A stretch of 64,000 nt of DNA from Chenopodium formosanum. Taxonomy: Eukaryota; Streptophyta; Magnoliopsida; Caryophyllales; Amaranthaceae. The notes beneath the pieces are model-generated. The model saw nothing but the letters and a program-made list of their open reading frames with translations. It did not search any database and was not told the origin of the DNA. The stretch lies in the NCBI GenBank assembly GCA_024500155.1, contig CM044869.1:35257898-35321897 (forward strand), read 5' to 3'. This document shows, piece by piece, positions 1-10,731 of this stretch (position 1 is the first letter of the stretch; each line of letters begins with the position of its first letter). The position numbers and the translations under genes are program-made.

Positions 1-546
1 TGGGCTGTTGGTTTTAAAGGGTTTTATGGGGGAGGAGGGTTGGTTGTTCAGAAGGGTGGGCGGCACAGCGACGACGCAGGGAAAGAGGGTTTCTACGTGG
101 TCGGAGTCGGGGGGCGAGGGTCAGGCTGGAGGGATGGGCGACGAAGAAGGTGGTTGGGGCCGATGGCTGATTTATTTAATTAATAAATTTTTTATTTTTC
201 TTTAAAAAATTAACTTTTTAAAATATTTTTTTATTTTTTTTACCAATTAGATGTTGACACGTGTCATTTAACTTGTTATAACAAGTTAGATGACCGGTTG
301 CGACCATTTAAAGCAAATTAATATCAAAGTTCGGATTATTAAAAAATAATCCAAAGTTGGGATTATTTTGGGCGGATGAGGCAAAGTTGGGATTATTCTT
401 GTTAATTTTTCCTATTTTTTATTAATCCAAACTTTACGCCCCATCCACCCATAACACTCCCAACTAGTCAATCAAACTAATACTACAGGTTACGAGACAC
501 ATGTCAGTGGAGGATTGGCTTTAAAAAATAAAAATAAAAGATAAAA
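1..546. repeat. Dispersed repeat, copy A
   Basis: Matches 42343-42864 almost base for base apart from short indels; the match breaks just after a shared run ending 'agataaaa'. Homology begins at base 1, so the unit probably extends left of the window. It has a G-rich first part (1-165), an AT-rich middle (170-240) and a palindrome-bearing part (255-480) with several reverse copies of the motif aataatcccaactttg. No protein is recognisable. It could be the end of a Mutator-like or other non-autonomous DNA transposon, but I see no clear target-site duplication. Confidence 0.75.
269..288. repeat. Perfect 20-bp palindrome
   Basis: taacttgttataacaagtta is its own reverse complement. With one mismatched pair it extends to 28 bp (265-292). 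It is conserved in the second repeat copy at 42613-42632, and a half copy follows there at about 42680. It may be a hairpin or protein-binding site of the parent repeat. Confidence 0.8.
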
Positions 547-1280
547 TCTTGCGATGGTCCCTGTTGTCTCGCGCCAAGTTTTTCCAATACTGAGCTAGAA
601 ATCTGCGTTCTTGCTTTGACCGGTTCTAGTACTATTTGCTCGATTTTGCTTCCTGATTGAGTTTTTCCCTCTTTTCTGAACCTATATGTGTTCTACATAT
701 GGCCATAACCCTATGGGAATTCACGCTCCATCTACCCAATCGAACGCTCATTGTAACGAAGGGTACATCCGAGTTTGTGAATTCACCAAACCATGGAAAC
801 AAGTTTAACTTGTGGGGTCCCATCCATACGTGCCAACCCTTCCAAAGGTAAGGTTTCTGTGCGATGCATCCGGACTCATAACCATGGACCCTCTTTGACT
901 AATCCCTATCCTTAAACTTTAGAGAACTAGAGCCATGGCTAGGTTGCAAACTCATTGCATCATATTTTGCTTACTTGACTATTTGTGTATTCTTGCTTGT
1001 GCATAATCTATATGTGTTTACACTAACCGTTTGTTTGACTTGTGTGTAAGTCTAAATAAACTAATTAATGACTATATAAGACTTTGCTTAGTTAATTAAT
1101 ATGGTTAATTAAAGCCTAATAAATTGACTAAACCTGACTTAGTATGACTATAGGCTTGTCCTTTAAGGTAAAACACTGGAAATAGGCCCAGACTGACGTT
1201 TCAATAATGACACGAAGGTTTAACTTGTGGAACGACACGAAAGTGTTCATCGCAACGCGATGGCCCTGGCATATCGCGAC
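547..1280 (+). other. 5' non-coding region of outer Tat element
   Basis: No gene is seen. The sequence resumes after the hAT insertion at 5406 and runs into the decayed gag at 5930, so I assign it to the 5' untranslated region of the outer Tat element. No left LTR matching 40128-41860 could be found here; the left LTR has probably been deleted or replaced. Bases 1273-1280 are the left copy of the hAT target duplication. Confidence 0.45.
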
Positions 1281-1445
1281 TAGGGCTGTGCATCGGTCCA
1301 GAACCGGACCGGGACCGGAATGGACCGGAACCCGGAATCAGGCTTTTTTAAGGACCGGGGACCGGACCGTAATCAACTGGTCCTGGTTCCGGTCTAGACC
1401 TGTTTATTACGGTCCGGTCCGGTTTTGGACCGGAATGGACCGAAT
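1281..1445. repeat. hAT left end with GGTCCGG subterminal repeats
   Basis: Within 165 bp of the terminus the motif accggaccgg / ggtccggtcc and variants occur repeatedly in both orientations. hAT transposases of the Ac type bind arrays of short subterminal motifs, so these are the probable transposase-binding sites. The matching zone at the other end is 5225-5397. Confidence 0.75.
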
Positions 1446-1916
1446 TGATTTTTTTTTTCTTCCCGCTTTTTTCCCTGCGTTGACCTGCAATGTTTATGTA
1501 GGTAGTACGTCATTTTTTAACGTTTTTGTTCTATTTTCGCGTTGTCCATTTTTGTACCTAAAATTTATAAGTAACAATATAAAATATTAACAATAAAAAT
1601 AAAAAACACACTATACATCTTAATACAAACCGAAAAAGTCCAAATTTATACAAAACAAGTCCCAAGTTAAATACAACACCAAAATAATAATTCAAGTTTA
1701 ATGAAAATGAGCTATGTTCTTCAATCTTGATAATCTCTGATCTCCATTTTTCTATCAAATCACCAACATATTTAATTCTCCATCGACCATATGTCCATAT
1801 GCACCACTAGGTTCTAGAAAAAAGGGGAAAAAATCATCAACGTTAAAAATTAAAATTTTAAAGCTACTTTAAAAATAAATAAGTGTTGAAACATTACCTC
1901 CGATCCAAATATTAAA
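1446..1916. other. hAT 3' non-coding stretch
   Basis: AT-rich sequence between the left subterminal repeats and the last transposase exon. Nothing is recognised beyond short chance ORFs. Confidence 0.5.
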
Positions 1917-4272
1917 TCATGCAAAATAGTCCACAAAAACGACCTCTTGATCTCCATCATCAACTTCCACCTCTAATAAAATGTAAAAATAAACATTAAA
2001 ATTTTCAAAATAATTAATGATGAAAGTAATAGTGTAAGAAATTTGAATAGAAATTATACCTTTCTCAATCTCCTCTAAATCTTTTACTTTTTCTTCAACA
2101 TCAACTTCCATGATTCCCTTTGGTTTAAGCCAATCTTGAGAGCAAATCAAAGCTTGAACCATCTTTCATATACAAACCAAAAAAATTAAAAAAAAAGCAA
2201 CATAAAATATAAGATTATAAATATGTTAAAATAAAATAACTTATAACATGAAGCGAAAAACATTACCTTAGGCGTCAAAGAACTTCGAAAAGGATCAAGA
2301 TGGCGGCCTCCCGTACTAAAGGCGGATTCCGATGCAATGGTAGACAATGGAATGGCTAGTATGTCACGTGCCATACGTGAAACAATCGGATAACGATGTC
2401 CATTTTGTGCCCACCAAGATAAAGCATCCATTTGTTCTTCCTCCGACCCTAATTGTTCATTAATGTATCTATCAAACTCACTATTTGCAGATGCACTATC
2501 TCCTCTCATCCTTTTATTAACTCTACCCTTAACTTTTGCAAAATAGTCCTTATTCTTACTCTTATCTGCCTCATTAACATCTACATCAATTGGCACATGA
2601 TCTTCACTTTGGCCACTTTGAGGAATGAAGGAAGAATACAAATTTTTATACTCTTCAAATAAAGAGTAAGTAAATTGCTTTACTTTAGTACCAAGTCTTG
2701 TCCCTTCTTCCTCTCCATACATATCCCTAAGTGTTTCCTCAACAATACGAAATTTGGATTGATGATCAAGAATTGCAGCAACATATATAAACATATCCAT
2801 GTTCGCTACTTTTCTCCAATATTTATCAAATTTTTTTTCATTGAAATGGCCATAGCTTGAAAATCCAAATCATCACTTTTTTCCCATTCATTTAACAAAT
2901 CATAAACATATGCAATGTCAAACAAACCTTTATTACTTGTCACATAAAGAGAACCAGAGATTTGATGAGTCAAATGATAAAACTCCTCCAAAAACAAAAC
3001 CAACCTTCCCACCTTCACCCAATCGTCATGTTCAGGAGGTTTTTCATTATCCTTCACACCTTCTCCATCGGGAAGTGACACCCCACCAAAAACTTTTTGA
3101 AATTTCAAAGCTGTTTCCAACATCATGTAAGTTGAATTCCATCGAGTAGGTACATCAAAGCATAAAGAAGATTTGCATTGTATATTAGCCTTTTGAGCAA
3201 GATCTTTGAACCTAGCAATTCTAGCAGGAGAATTCTTGATATATTTTACAGCATGTCTAATCCTATCAATGCACACACCATGCTCTCTAATACCATCCTA
3301 CACAATAAGATTAATAATATGAGCTATGCATTGAACATGAAGAGAATTTCCATTATTAACACATCCAGTTCATTGAACCATTCTTTTCAAATGTGCACAA
3401 GCAAGATCATTAGAGCTAGCATTATCAACTGTAACAGTGTACAACTTATCCTCGATTCCCCAATACTCTAAACATGCCTCAACTGCTTTACCAATGGCCT
3501 CACCCTTATGACTAGAAATAGGACAAAAATTTATAATTTTTTTATTCAATTTCCAATCATTACCTATGTAATGAGCTGTGAGACACATATAGTTGATTCT
3601 TTGAATCGAGGTCCAATTATCAGTTGTGACACAAATTTTTTGACATCTCTCAAATGATTGTTTAAGTATTGCTTTTTCACGATAATAAAAGGCGTAAACA
3701 ATCACGAGCAATAGTTGTACGACTAGGAATGGTAAACCCAGGACAAGCAACTTCCACAAAATACTTAAAACCAGGTTTTTCAACATGTTTGAATGACAAT
3801 TCATCAGTAATGACCATACGAATCAATGCTTCTCTAACCTCTTTAAAATTTACAACCCCACACTTCATTTTTCCAACCTCATTTTCATTATCCCCATGTT
3901 GAAAATTCAATTGACTTTGCTTACCCTTACCCTTGTCTTTATTTTCAAGATTACCAAAGCAACTTTCAGAATGGTTTTTAACATTTTTAGTACCATTAAC
4001 ATTGCCATCAGAAGCAAAAGTTTTTGGACAAAACTTACATTCAGCACGTAGTTTGCCACCATCATCTAAGTACTCAATGTAGTTCTTCCAATATTCAGCC
4101 TTTCTCTTGGTTTTTGTTCTGATCAAATACTTCCGTCCCTCCGTAAGTGTCTTGTCCGGAGGCAAGGATTGCCGCAATAAATCAATATCGGTGTTGTTAG
4201 CAGCATCCGAAAGTGTTTGTGCCGTTTGATCAGAAGAGTATATAGGTGCTCTTTTGGATTGGGAGCTCGCAT
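1917..4272 (-). pseudogene. hAT transposase (BED finger, Ac/Tam3 type), frameshifted
   Basis: The product would bind hAT ends and excise and reinsert the element. In order: a BED zinc finger near 4000-4090 (CKFC, then NHSESC); a core at 3370-3700 with the motif TTDNWTS; the conserved HVQCIAHIINLIV around 3300-3340; FDVPTRWNSTYMML around 3120-3170; an EFDRYINEQ to FSTGGRHLDPFR dimerisation region at about 2290-2475; and a short last exon at 1917-2162. A plausible intron lies in the last part (AAAG|GTATAA to TTTATTAG), and an acceptor precedes 4272. At least two frameshifts (near 3700 and 2803) and stops (near 3300-3370) break it. The start is uncertain because an upstream exon may exist. Confidence 0.85.
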
Positions 4273-5224
4273 CTACAACATTATATGTAATTATATGTTA
4301 AGAATACAAATAGATGACAAATCAAAAACATTTTTAAAAACAAAAGAACACGCAAGCAACTTACATTGCATGAATATGAATCCGTTGTTGTATACTTGTA
4401 TAGTTGTATGCTTATACTTGAAGTCTTGAACAATTGAATAGTAATACTCTGGAAAACAAATTAAATAATTGATCATTAACATACTTTTATATCCAAAATT
4501 GCCTAGAGTACAAATCAATTAGTGCTTTAGATGTGTAAAATTGCTGAATTTTGTATACGAAGTACTTAATAATGTTAATATGTCTAACATATGTGGCATG
4601 TGCCTCATTTAATGCCCTTTTTTTTTCCTCTGTATATGATCTTTCTTGGTTCATCTAGAGTCTGTCATTTTCAAGTTGATAAGTTATGGATTTATTATCC
4701 TTTTTTGCTATGGAATATTTCGTCTTTACTGTTTTGGTGAAGCCCTTGACATATAAATTAAACAAATCAATAGAAATAAATTTTAATTTCTAACACTATA
4801 TTCATGCAATTAACAATTATACATAAGTAGAAGTGTAGTCAGTAAGTACACAAAACAAAAACGAAAAGAAAAAAAAAGACAAACCTGAATGCAGAAAGTC
4901 GGCAACCAGGACCGGTGAAGGCTCCGACGGCATCAGACCTGCGGAATGCGGGCTGCAGCAACCAGAAATGAAGGCGGTGTGGGCTATTTCAGATTTTCAG
5001 TATGTAATTGATTTTATTTAAAAAAAACAGACATGGACATACCTTGAGGCGGAGATGAAGGCTGGTGGAGATGAAGGCGGTGCCGGAGTGGAGGATTGGA
5101 GGCGGAGCAGCGGTGGTCGGTGGAGAAAGGAAAGAGAGTGAGAATAGGAAAGAGGCGTGAAAATGTAATTAGTCTGTTTGAAACTTAGGGTTTTTAGGAT
5201 AATATTTTTTTTTAAAACAAAAAC
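4273..5224. other. hAT 5' leader or promoter region
   Basis: Lies upstream of the minus-strand transposase. AT-rich (4290-4870), then a more GC-balanced segment (4890-5120) that may be a 5' exon or leader. No convincing coding sequence; the small minus ORF at 5018-5302 runs into the subterminal repeats and is probably not a gene. Confidence 0.4.
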
Positions 5225-5397
5225 CACATTTTCCCGGGTTTCCAGTCCAGACCGTATATTCCGGGTTTTACCCGGACCGGACCGAAAACCCAGAATCACC
5301 AAATTCTAAGGACCGAAGACCGACCCGGAATCGATCGGTCCGGTCCGGTCCAATTCCGGTCGGTTTTCCGGTCCAGGTCCAATTATGCACACCCCTA
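5225..5397. repeat. hAT right end with GGTCCGG subterminal repeats
   Basis: Dense accggaccgg / cggtccggtcc units run up to the terminus atgcacaccccta, mirroring 1281-1445. The zone is immediately followed by duplication copy atcgcgac (5398-5405). Confidence 0.75.
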
Positions 5398-5405
5398 ATC
5401 GCGAC

Positions 5406-5929
5406 AGTTCTGTTGCTTCAGCGATGGTTCAGTTTTCTGCTTGAGTCCTCATGCTGAGTCTAATTAATCAGTTTGTTAACAGCTAAATTTTTATTTAGTC
5501 CTTAATTGTGTCTAGGCACATAGTCCCATGGTCTTACACAAGTGTCAAAGCATGTCACTTTCACTCATTTTTTTTAAACACGGACTTTGTATATGTGTCA
5601 CCATGACCATGCCTTAGGTCCATGCATGAGTCATTTTTTTTGTCATTTGATTTGGGGGTCCACTATATTCCTAAATTCTTCCACATCTCTTCATCTACAT
5701 CATCTTTCCACATGCTTTCTCCATACATATCATTCCCCTCATTCTTCCACGATCTCTTCCCATCTATTGCATGATTGAATTGAGTTTGAGTCAAACAATT
5801 AACAATAAGTATCCATGACTTCCCTTTCCACAACACTTGGTCAAGAGAGAAGGGCAATTAATCAAGGACAACACCTTCATTCAAGTATTATTTGATAAAC
5901 CAATTCGACAAAAAAGGAAAGCTAAGAAA
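5406..5929 (+). other. 5' leader of outer Tat element
   Basis: Non-coding sequence continuing from 1280 once the hAT is removed. It has a pyrimidine-rich run with repeated 'cttccac/catctt' units at 5675-5765 and ends with an A-rich stretch just before the gag start codon at 5930. No gene. Confidence 0.4.
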
Positions 5930-6876
5930 ATGGCGTCCCAAGAAGAAGTTAATGAATTGAGAAAAACATGACTAACTTAACCGAGATGTTGAAAACTCTC
6001 GCTATTCAAGTCAATGATCCTAGCAAACAACAACAACTTGAGCGAATGGAAGAAAGCTTGAGCAAAATCTCCAATAATTATAAGTTTTAGGGGATTAGCT
6101 CACAAGGGGTTTCGGTGGACAAGGAACTTCTTCCGCAAAAATTCAATGCCAATGACATCCCTAAATTCAAACCAACTGATAACCCTTATTTTCATTTAAG
6201 AGCTTTCGAAACTATAATGAATATTAAGGGAATTGATAGGAAAGCTTTCCACTCGTTGTTTTCACTATCTCTAGAAACCGTTTGTCAACAATGGTTCTTC
6301 GCCCTTGACAAAGAGAAAATCTCTTCTTGGGACTCTATAACAAATGTTTTCATTTATAGATACAAGTGCAACATTCAAGTTGAAACTGACCATAGGGAAC
6401 TTGAGATGCTAAAGCAAAAGGAAAACAAAGGATTCACTTCCTTTTTCAACAAATGGAGAGAAACTTCCTCTAGGATGGTAGAGGTTCCTACCAAAAAGGA
6501 GTCTGTAAGAATGTTCATCAAGAACCTCCAAGAGAAGTATTCAAAGAATTTGAAATATATACCAACACAACCTGAATACTTTCAAGGCCATCTATAAGAT
6601 AGGCATTGACACTGAAGATGACCTTGCAAAACAAAAAGCTACTAACAATAATAACAACAGTGGCTGGAAAGGAAAGAAGAACGACAATCCTTCTTCTTCC
6701 GAACACACCTACTATATGAACAATGTTAGTACCTTTGACCTCAATAAAGTCTTAGTCATCATGGATAATCAAGGATCCAAAAAGCAACTAAGGAAAGAGT
6801 TTACCCCTATTGGGATGAGCTATGATACTGCTTTCGATCGACTGCATGCCAAGGGACTCATTACTCCCATTGGACC
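5930..6876 (+). pseudogene. Outer Tat gag, 5' part
   Basis: Nucleocapsid/capsid protein of a Tat-lineage retrotransposon, which would package element RNA in cytoplasmic particles. It starts at ATG 5930 (MASQEEVNE…), then a one-base frameshift near 5955 leads into a short coiled-coil-like stretch (MTNLTEMLKTL…LERMEESLSKI). A TAG at 6088-6090 follows. The long frame 6115-6597 holds a Retrotrans_gag-type domain (FHLRAFETIM…WFFALDKEKI…FTSFFNKWRE). After another frameshift near 6590, the piece RKEFTPIGMSYDTAFDRL…ITPIGP is typical of the Tat gag C-terminal region. It is cut at 6876 by the Retand-like insertion; bases 6872-6876 (GGACC) are the left duplication. Confidence 0.8.
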
Positions 6877-7374
6877 TGTTTTGGGTGTTTTTGTCCCTCG
6901 GGAGAGTTACAGCTCAAGGACTAATCCAACTGCGCCTGTACCTGCAAAACAATGGAGACTCCGGGTGGTAGGAGCTCCGCCTCAGACGATCAAGTTAGTA
7001 CTTGAATGTGGGTAGGAGAAGGTGCGGAAAATGAAAAGTGAGATCTTCTCGGATTCCGAGATCAGGTGCTTCTCTGATGTAAGAGAATACAGGGTCTGCT
7101 GTAATAATTAATTCCTGTCCCGAAAATGGGGGAATCTCCCTATTTATAGGGTCATGGGGAAACGTGCCCCTGATTAGGTCACTCTAACATAGCTCTGCTA
7201 GGCTGCGCCGGATTACGACTTTCTCGGGATTTGGGCCCTTTAAGGCCGTTTTTTCTCCCAAGCTCTGGGAGGGACACGTGTCAAATGGAGACCGGTCCAA
7301 TTCGGACCAACTAGAGTATGACACATGTCAGGACTTGATTGGCCCACGTGACATGGGTAAAATTACCCAAATTA
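6877..7374 (-). repeat. Retand-like 3' LTR (left copy)
   Basis: Aligns along its whole 498 bp with 27305-27802. The left edge is tgttttgggtg directly after GGACC; the right edge ctaa-type end precedes the PPT. A minus-strand TATA-like tataaata is at 7141-7148. The LTR ends read TG…TA rather than TG…CA on the plus strand. Confidence 0.92.
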
Positions 7375-7384
7375 TTTGCCCCTC
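7375..7384 (-). other. Polypurine tract of Retand-like element
   Basis: On the minus strand gaggggcaaa directly abuts the 3' LTR. This is the expected plus-strand DNA primer site and confirms the minus orientation. Confidence 0.75.
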
Positions 7385-7520
7385 ACAGATGTGACATGGC
7401 GCGCCACGTGGCATCTGTGACACATGTCACTCAGCCATAGGAAATAGTTTTTTTTAATGTGAAATTTTAACCTTTCACATTCCGGGGAAATTACCAAGAT
7501 GCCCCTGTTTTTTACCCCTC
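7385..7520. other. Spacer upstream of antisense promoter
   Basis: Between PPT and TATA box. Contains cacgtgg/ccacgtg elements (7402-7412) that could act as G-box sites for the plus-strand promoter. No ORF. Confidence 0.4.
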
Positions 7521-7528
7521 TATAAATA
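7521..7528 (+). promoter_or_regulatory. TATA box of the antisense gene
   Basis: tataaata within cccctctataaataca, about 285 bp upstream of the ATG at 7813 and on the strand opposite to gag-pol. The position would give a 5' leader of roughly 250 bp. No other good TATA box lies between it and the ATG, so I take it as the antisense gene's own promoter. Confidence 0.65.
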
Positions 7529-7812
7529 CACAATTTACTCCCCTCATTTTGGACGTTTCCAAAACATTCTAGGGAGAGAAAATCACCAATCCTAGAGAAA
7601 GAAAGTCTGCCGTCTGTCCGCGTGCACACAAGCGTTGTTCATTTTCCGCCTGCCTCAGCCGGTTTATAACCGCCTGTGCCCCAAGCAAGGAAAGTCGACT
7701 TCAGCAGCATCTCAGTCGGTCATCACCGTTTGGCCCCCCTTTCAGAGACAAACGTAAGGTACCGCCTCTACTCCCTTCAGCTCATTTACATTTGCTTTAA
7801 TTCATTCAATAA
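7529..7812 (+). other. 5' leader of the antisense gene
   Basis: Untranslated leader inferred between TATA and ATG. It carries several cgcctg/ccgtctg-type words that recur through the element. No long upstream ORF was seen. Confidence 0.45.
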
Positions 7813-9097
7813 ATGGACTCATCACCAACACACACGGCACGACCTAGGTCAGTAGTCAGCCGGTCTCCTGGTATAGTTGAGTCTAGGACTGGGAGTGCCG
7901 GCTCTGGGTGCATGGAGCAATTTTATACTCCTCAACCGACCATCTATGTGTCTGTGCAGGACACGATGGCTAGAATTAAACAGACAGCCACCAGATGGCG
8001 TCGAAGAGACGATACTTTGGAAGTGCCGTCTGATGAGGTAACCCCGGTTGAGGGGTCGGAGAGCAATGAAAGCTCAGGGGAATATTCCCCGTCTGGGATT
8101 CCTAGAACCCCAAGTGCTACAATCCTATACGATGAGGGTAGAGACAAGGAGGGAGCCGTCTCCCAGATGGACCTTGATGAAGCTGGCCTCGAAGATAGAG
8201 ACGGGGAAGAGTCTGCATCGGGGTCAGCCGACGACAAGGGAGACGGTGAAAGCTCCGCCTCAGGGTCTAGCACTGAGGATAATAGTGATGCCCCTCTTTC
8301 CCCGCTTAAGGATAGTGAGGCCGAAGAGAGGAAAAAATGGGAAGCAAAGGATGGTCCCTTTCAGATCCATATCTCCGCTAAAGACAGGCGGGCAATGCTA
8401 AAAGGCATTGAAATATTTGTACAGAAACGGCCTCTGGGAAATGGATATACTATCTAGGTGCCGCCTGAGCTAGGCACCATCTCCTGGAAAGATGACCAGG
8501 AGAACGCCAATGCCTACTTTGGATGCTATGAGGCGGCATTCCTAACAGGCCTCCGATTCCCGCTTCACCATGCTGTGAGAGCCATACTCATGGGTTATGG
8601 CCTGGGCGTCTGGTAGCTCTCCCCAAATTCATGGACTAACATTCTGGGGTATGTTGCCGCCTGTGAGATCCAAGACTTGAATCCCAGCTGGGAGGCTTTT
8701 TCTCACATGCACTATCTCAGCTGCAACCCAGGCGGTTGGAGGGCATGGTACACCTTGACCACTCTCCCTCAGTACCAAATGACATTAGACAAGGTGTCCA
8801 AATATGACGGTTGGAAAACCCGTTTCTACCTGCTGTCTGCCCCAACCCGTCGAGAGAACCGGGAGCTGCACCGGTATAATAAAAAGCCCGACCTACTAGG
8901 TCGCAAATGTGCCCTTCCCCGGATTCCAGGGGACGACTATGACACTATCATGGAAACCAAGTTTTTTGAGCTCCATACGGAGACACTCTCAACTGGGGAC
9001 GTAATAAAGGTCCCTAATAATTGGATTCCCATGTGCGCATGGTTTAGAGATGAGGCGTTCTTATCCGCTTGCAGGCTTAGCACGATGTTTCCAAAGC

Positions 9098-9188
9098 GTA
9101 TGTTTGATATACATTCGGTTTAATTCCACTTGTAATATTGTTAGCCAATGATGATTTTGCACTAATCATGTGTTCATTATTTTTCCAG
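9098..9188 (+). other. Predicted intron 1 of antisense gene
   Basis: Donor c|GTATGT, acceptor TTTTCCAG, AT-rich 91 bp with stops in all frames. Splicing in phase 1 joins the coding frames to give a Gln codon followed by EALNMVADEK. Not verified by RNA. Confidence 0.7.
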
Positions 9189-9292
9189 AAGAAGCTTTGA
9201 ACATGGTGGCTGACGAGAAGACTCCCAAGCGGTTCTCTGCACAAATCCGGAGAGACCTGGCGGAGGCTTAGGCCGCCAAGCTGAAGGCTGAG

Positions 9293-9372
9293 GTAAAAAA
9301 CCGTCTAACTCCTTGAACTATTTTTTCCAATAGACATTGCCGGTTGTATATTTAATACTTCGTTAATTGCAG
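9293..9372 (+). other. Predicted intron 2 of antisense gene
   Basis: Donor GAG|GTAAAA, acceptor AATTGCAG, 80 bp. Phase 0 on both sides joins …AAKLKAE to GGEAPRSFTK. Confidence 0.7.
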
Positions 9373-9514
9373 GGTGGAGAGGCACCTAGGTCCTTTACTA
9401 AGAACCTAGCCAAACGGGGACGGGATGAGACCGCCTCCACCCAAACCAAGCCTGCAAAATCCACCAAAGCGGCTTCAGGTAAGACGGGCCCCAAAAGCTC
9501 TTCTGAGAGGAACC

Positions 9515-10720
9515 TGTTGGGGTTTGGTGAGTCCGACTCACCGCGGAAACAAACCCAAAACCAAGACCGCACTCGCAATAAATAAAACCATAAACATAAT
9601 TAACTTAATGACAAGATTAAGATAATAATTATACCTTTGACGCGTGCTTCGCCCGACCTCGAGGGGCTCTTACTTCGAAAGCTAGCCTCGAAATTACGAC
9701 GACCTCCAACGGAAGTCCACCCACAACTCGAACACCGACAAGGGTCCAATGCCTTGGAGTTAGCAAGGCCCGACCTAAACCCGAGTAATTGAGTTCAAAG
9801 GTTTTCACAATGGTGATGCCTTTTTCAACTCTTGAGCTAAAAGGTTTTCACAAATAGTGATGCCTTTTTCAACTCTTACTCAAGTAAACAATCCCATGCC
9901 ATGCCTTGGCTATTTATAAGGAAAGCTCCCTTGTGAATTCCACTCATCTTTCAATGTGGGACTTTTTCACAAAAAGATCCCACATGGAAAGATTGATGAA
10001 TTCAACCCTTAGTTAAATAAACCAAGGAACAAGTAATAAGTGTCACATGGTTAGGTGAGGACCACTTTCTCACTTGGTCCCCAAGGCAACTCACATGCAT
10101 GAGCTAACCATGTGTCACCCAACCTTGAGCCCCAAGTTGGGTTCGGTTGGGCCACTTTCTTTCGGCCCGTGTCCATGACCCGTCACCCGTGTCCACGACC
10201 CCTTTTTTCCACATGTCGCTGCCAACGTGGCACGCTACCACTTGGTGGCGGCTGCCAATGTGTACTGCCACATGGCGTGCTGCCATGTGCGCTGCCACGT
10301 GGCACGCTCCTATTTGGCGCACTCCCTAGCCTTTCGCGTGGCTAGGGTTTTACTTGTTACTTGAAGCATTTTCCCGTCTTGCCAAATCCTAAATTTTGGC
10401 TCGACATTTGAGATTTGTTTCCGACGCTCGGTTTCGATGCTCCAAGCTCGAATTTCCGACGTCTAAATATTAATTACTTGGTCGACTCATTAATTACTTC
10501 CGAACTAATTTGTCGCTTTGGCTCGTTAGCCGCTTGGGTGTGACCCGAAGGGTTCAGTCAAGATTAAGCTGTAATATTAGTTATACATTAATATTACTGA
10601 TCGGAAGCGGCCTCCACGCAGGCATTCCGATCACTTGACCTCACTGAATAATTAGCTTTCTAATAATTCCGAACCCCCTATCGGAATAATACACTTGTTC
10701 GAAGGACACCATTCCTTTTA
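9515..10720 (-). repeat. LARD copy 1, 3' LTR (left)
   Basis: Starts TGTTGGGGTTTGG on the plus strand. It aligns with 18052-19314 and, reverse-complemented, with the LTRs at 29818 and 38272. A minus-strand TATA (tatttata on plus) is at 9911-9918. A variable CACGTGGC-rich block occupies about 10219-10320. The terminal dinucleotide is TA where the other copies have CA. Confidence 0.92.
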
Positions 10721-10731
10721 ATCTCCCACTT
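10721..10731 (-). other. PPT of LARD copy 1
   Basis: Minus strand reads agtgggagat just before the 3' LTR (which begins T(G/A)AAAGG). The same word precedes the 3' LTR of copy 2. Confidence 0.8.

Larger units (their letters stand above)
1281..5397 (-). mobile_element. hAT DNA transposon, complete ends
   Basis: Terminal inverted repeats are tagggctgtgcat on the left and atgcacaccccta on the right (reverse complement taggggtgtgcat), differing at one base. They are flanked by the perfect 8-bp duplication atcgcgac at 1273-1280 and 5398-5405. An 8-bp duplication and TAGGG-type ends are diagnostic of hAT. The 4117-bp body carries a transposase on the minus strand with a BED finger and a hAT dimerisation region. 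Subterminal zones at both ends are packed with GGTCCGG-like units. The transposase is frameshifted, so this copy is not autonomous, but the ends look mobilisable. Confidence 0.95.
7813..9514 (+). pseudogene. Antisense gene (Transposase_28-like), exons 1-3 5' part
   Basis: First half of a plus-strand gene antisense to pol. Exon 1 (7813-9097) is one open frame except TAG at 8455 and 8614. Residues 1-215 are Ser/Glu/Asp-rich and low complexity. A region at about 8500-8760 (AAFLTGLRFPLHHAVRAIL, LSPNSW, ILGYVAACE) resembles Pfam Transposase_28, the 'putative gypsy type transposon' domain. Intron 1 is 9098-9188 (GTATGT…TTCCAG), exon 2 is 9189-9292 with TAG 9268, intron 2 is 9293-9372 (GTAAAA…TTGCAG), and exon 3 starts at 9373 (basic, Lys-rich). 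Phases agree across both introns. The nested element cuts exon 3 at 9514. Function unknown; antisense ORFs of this type are known in Tat elements. Confidence 0.8.

Noticed and set aside
7944..8401. Minus ORF 7944-8273 and plus ORF 8048-8401
   Set aside because: Alternative frames of the Ser/Glu-rich exon 1; shadows.
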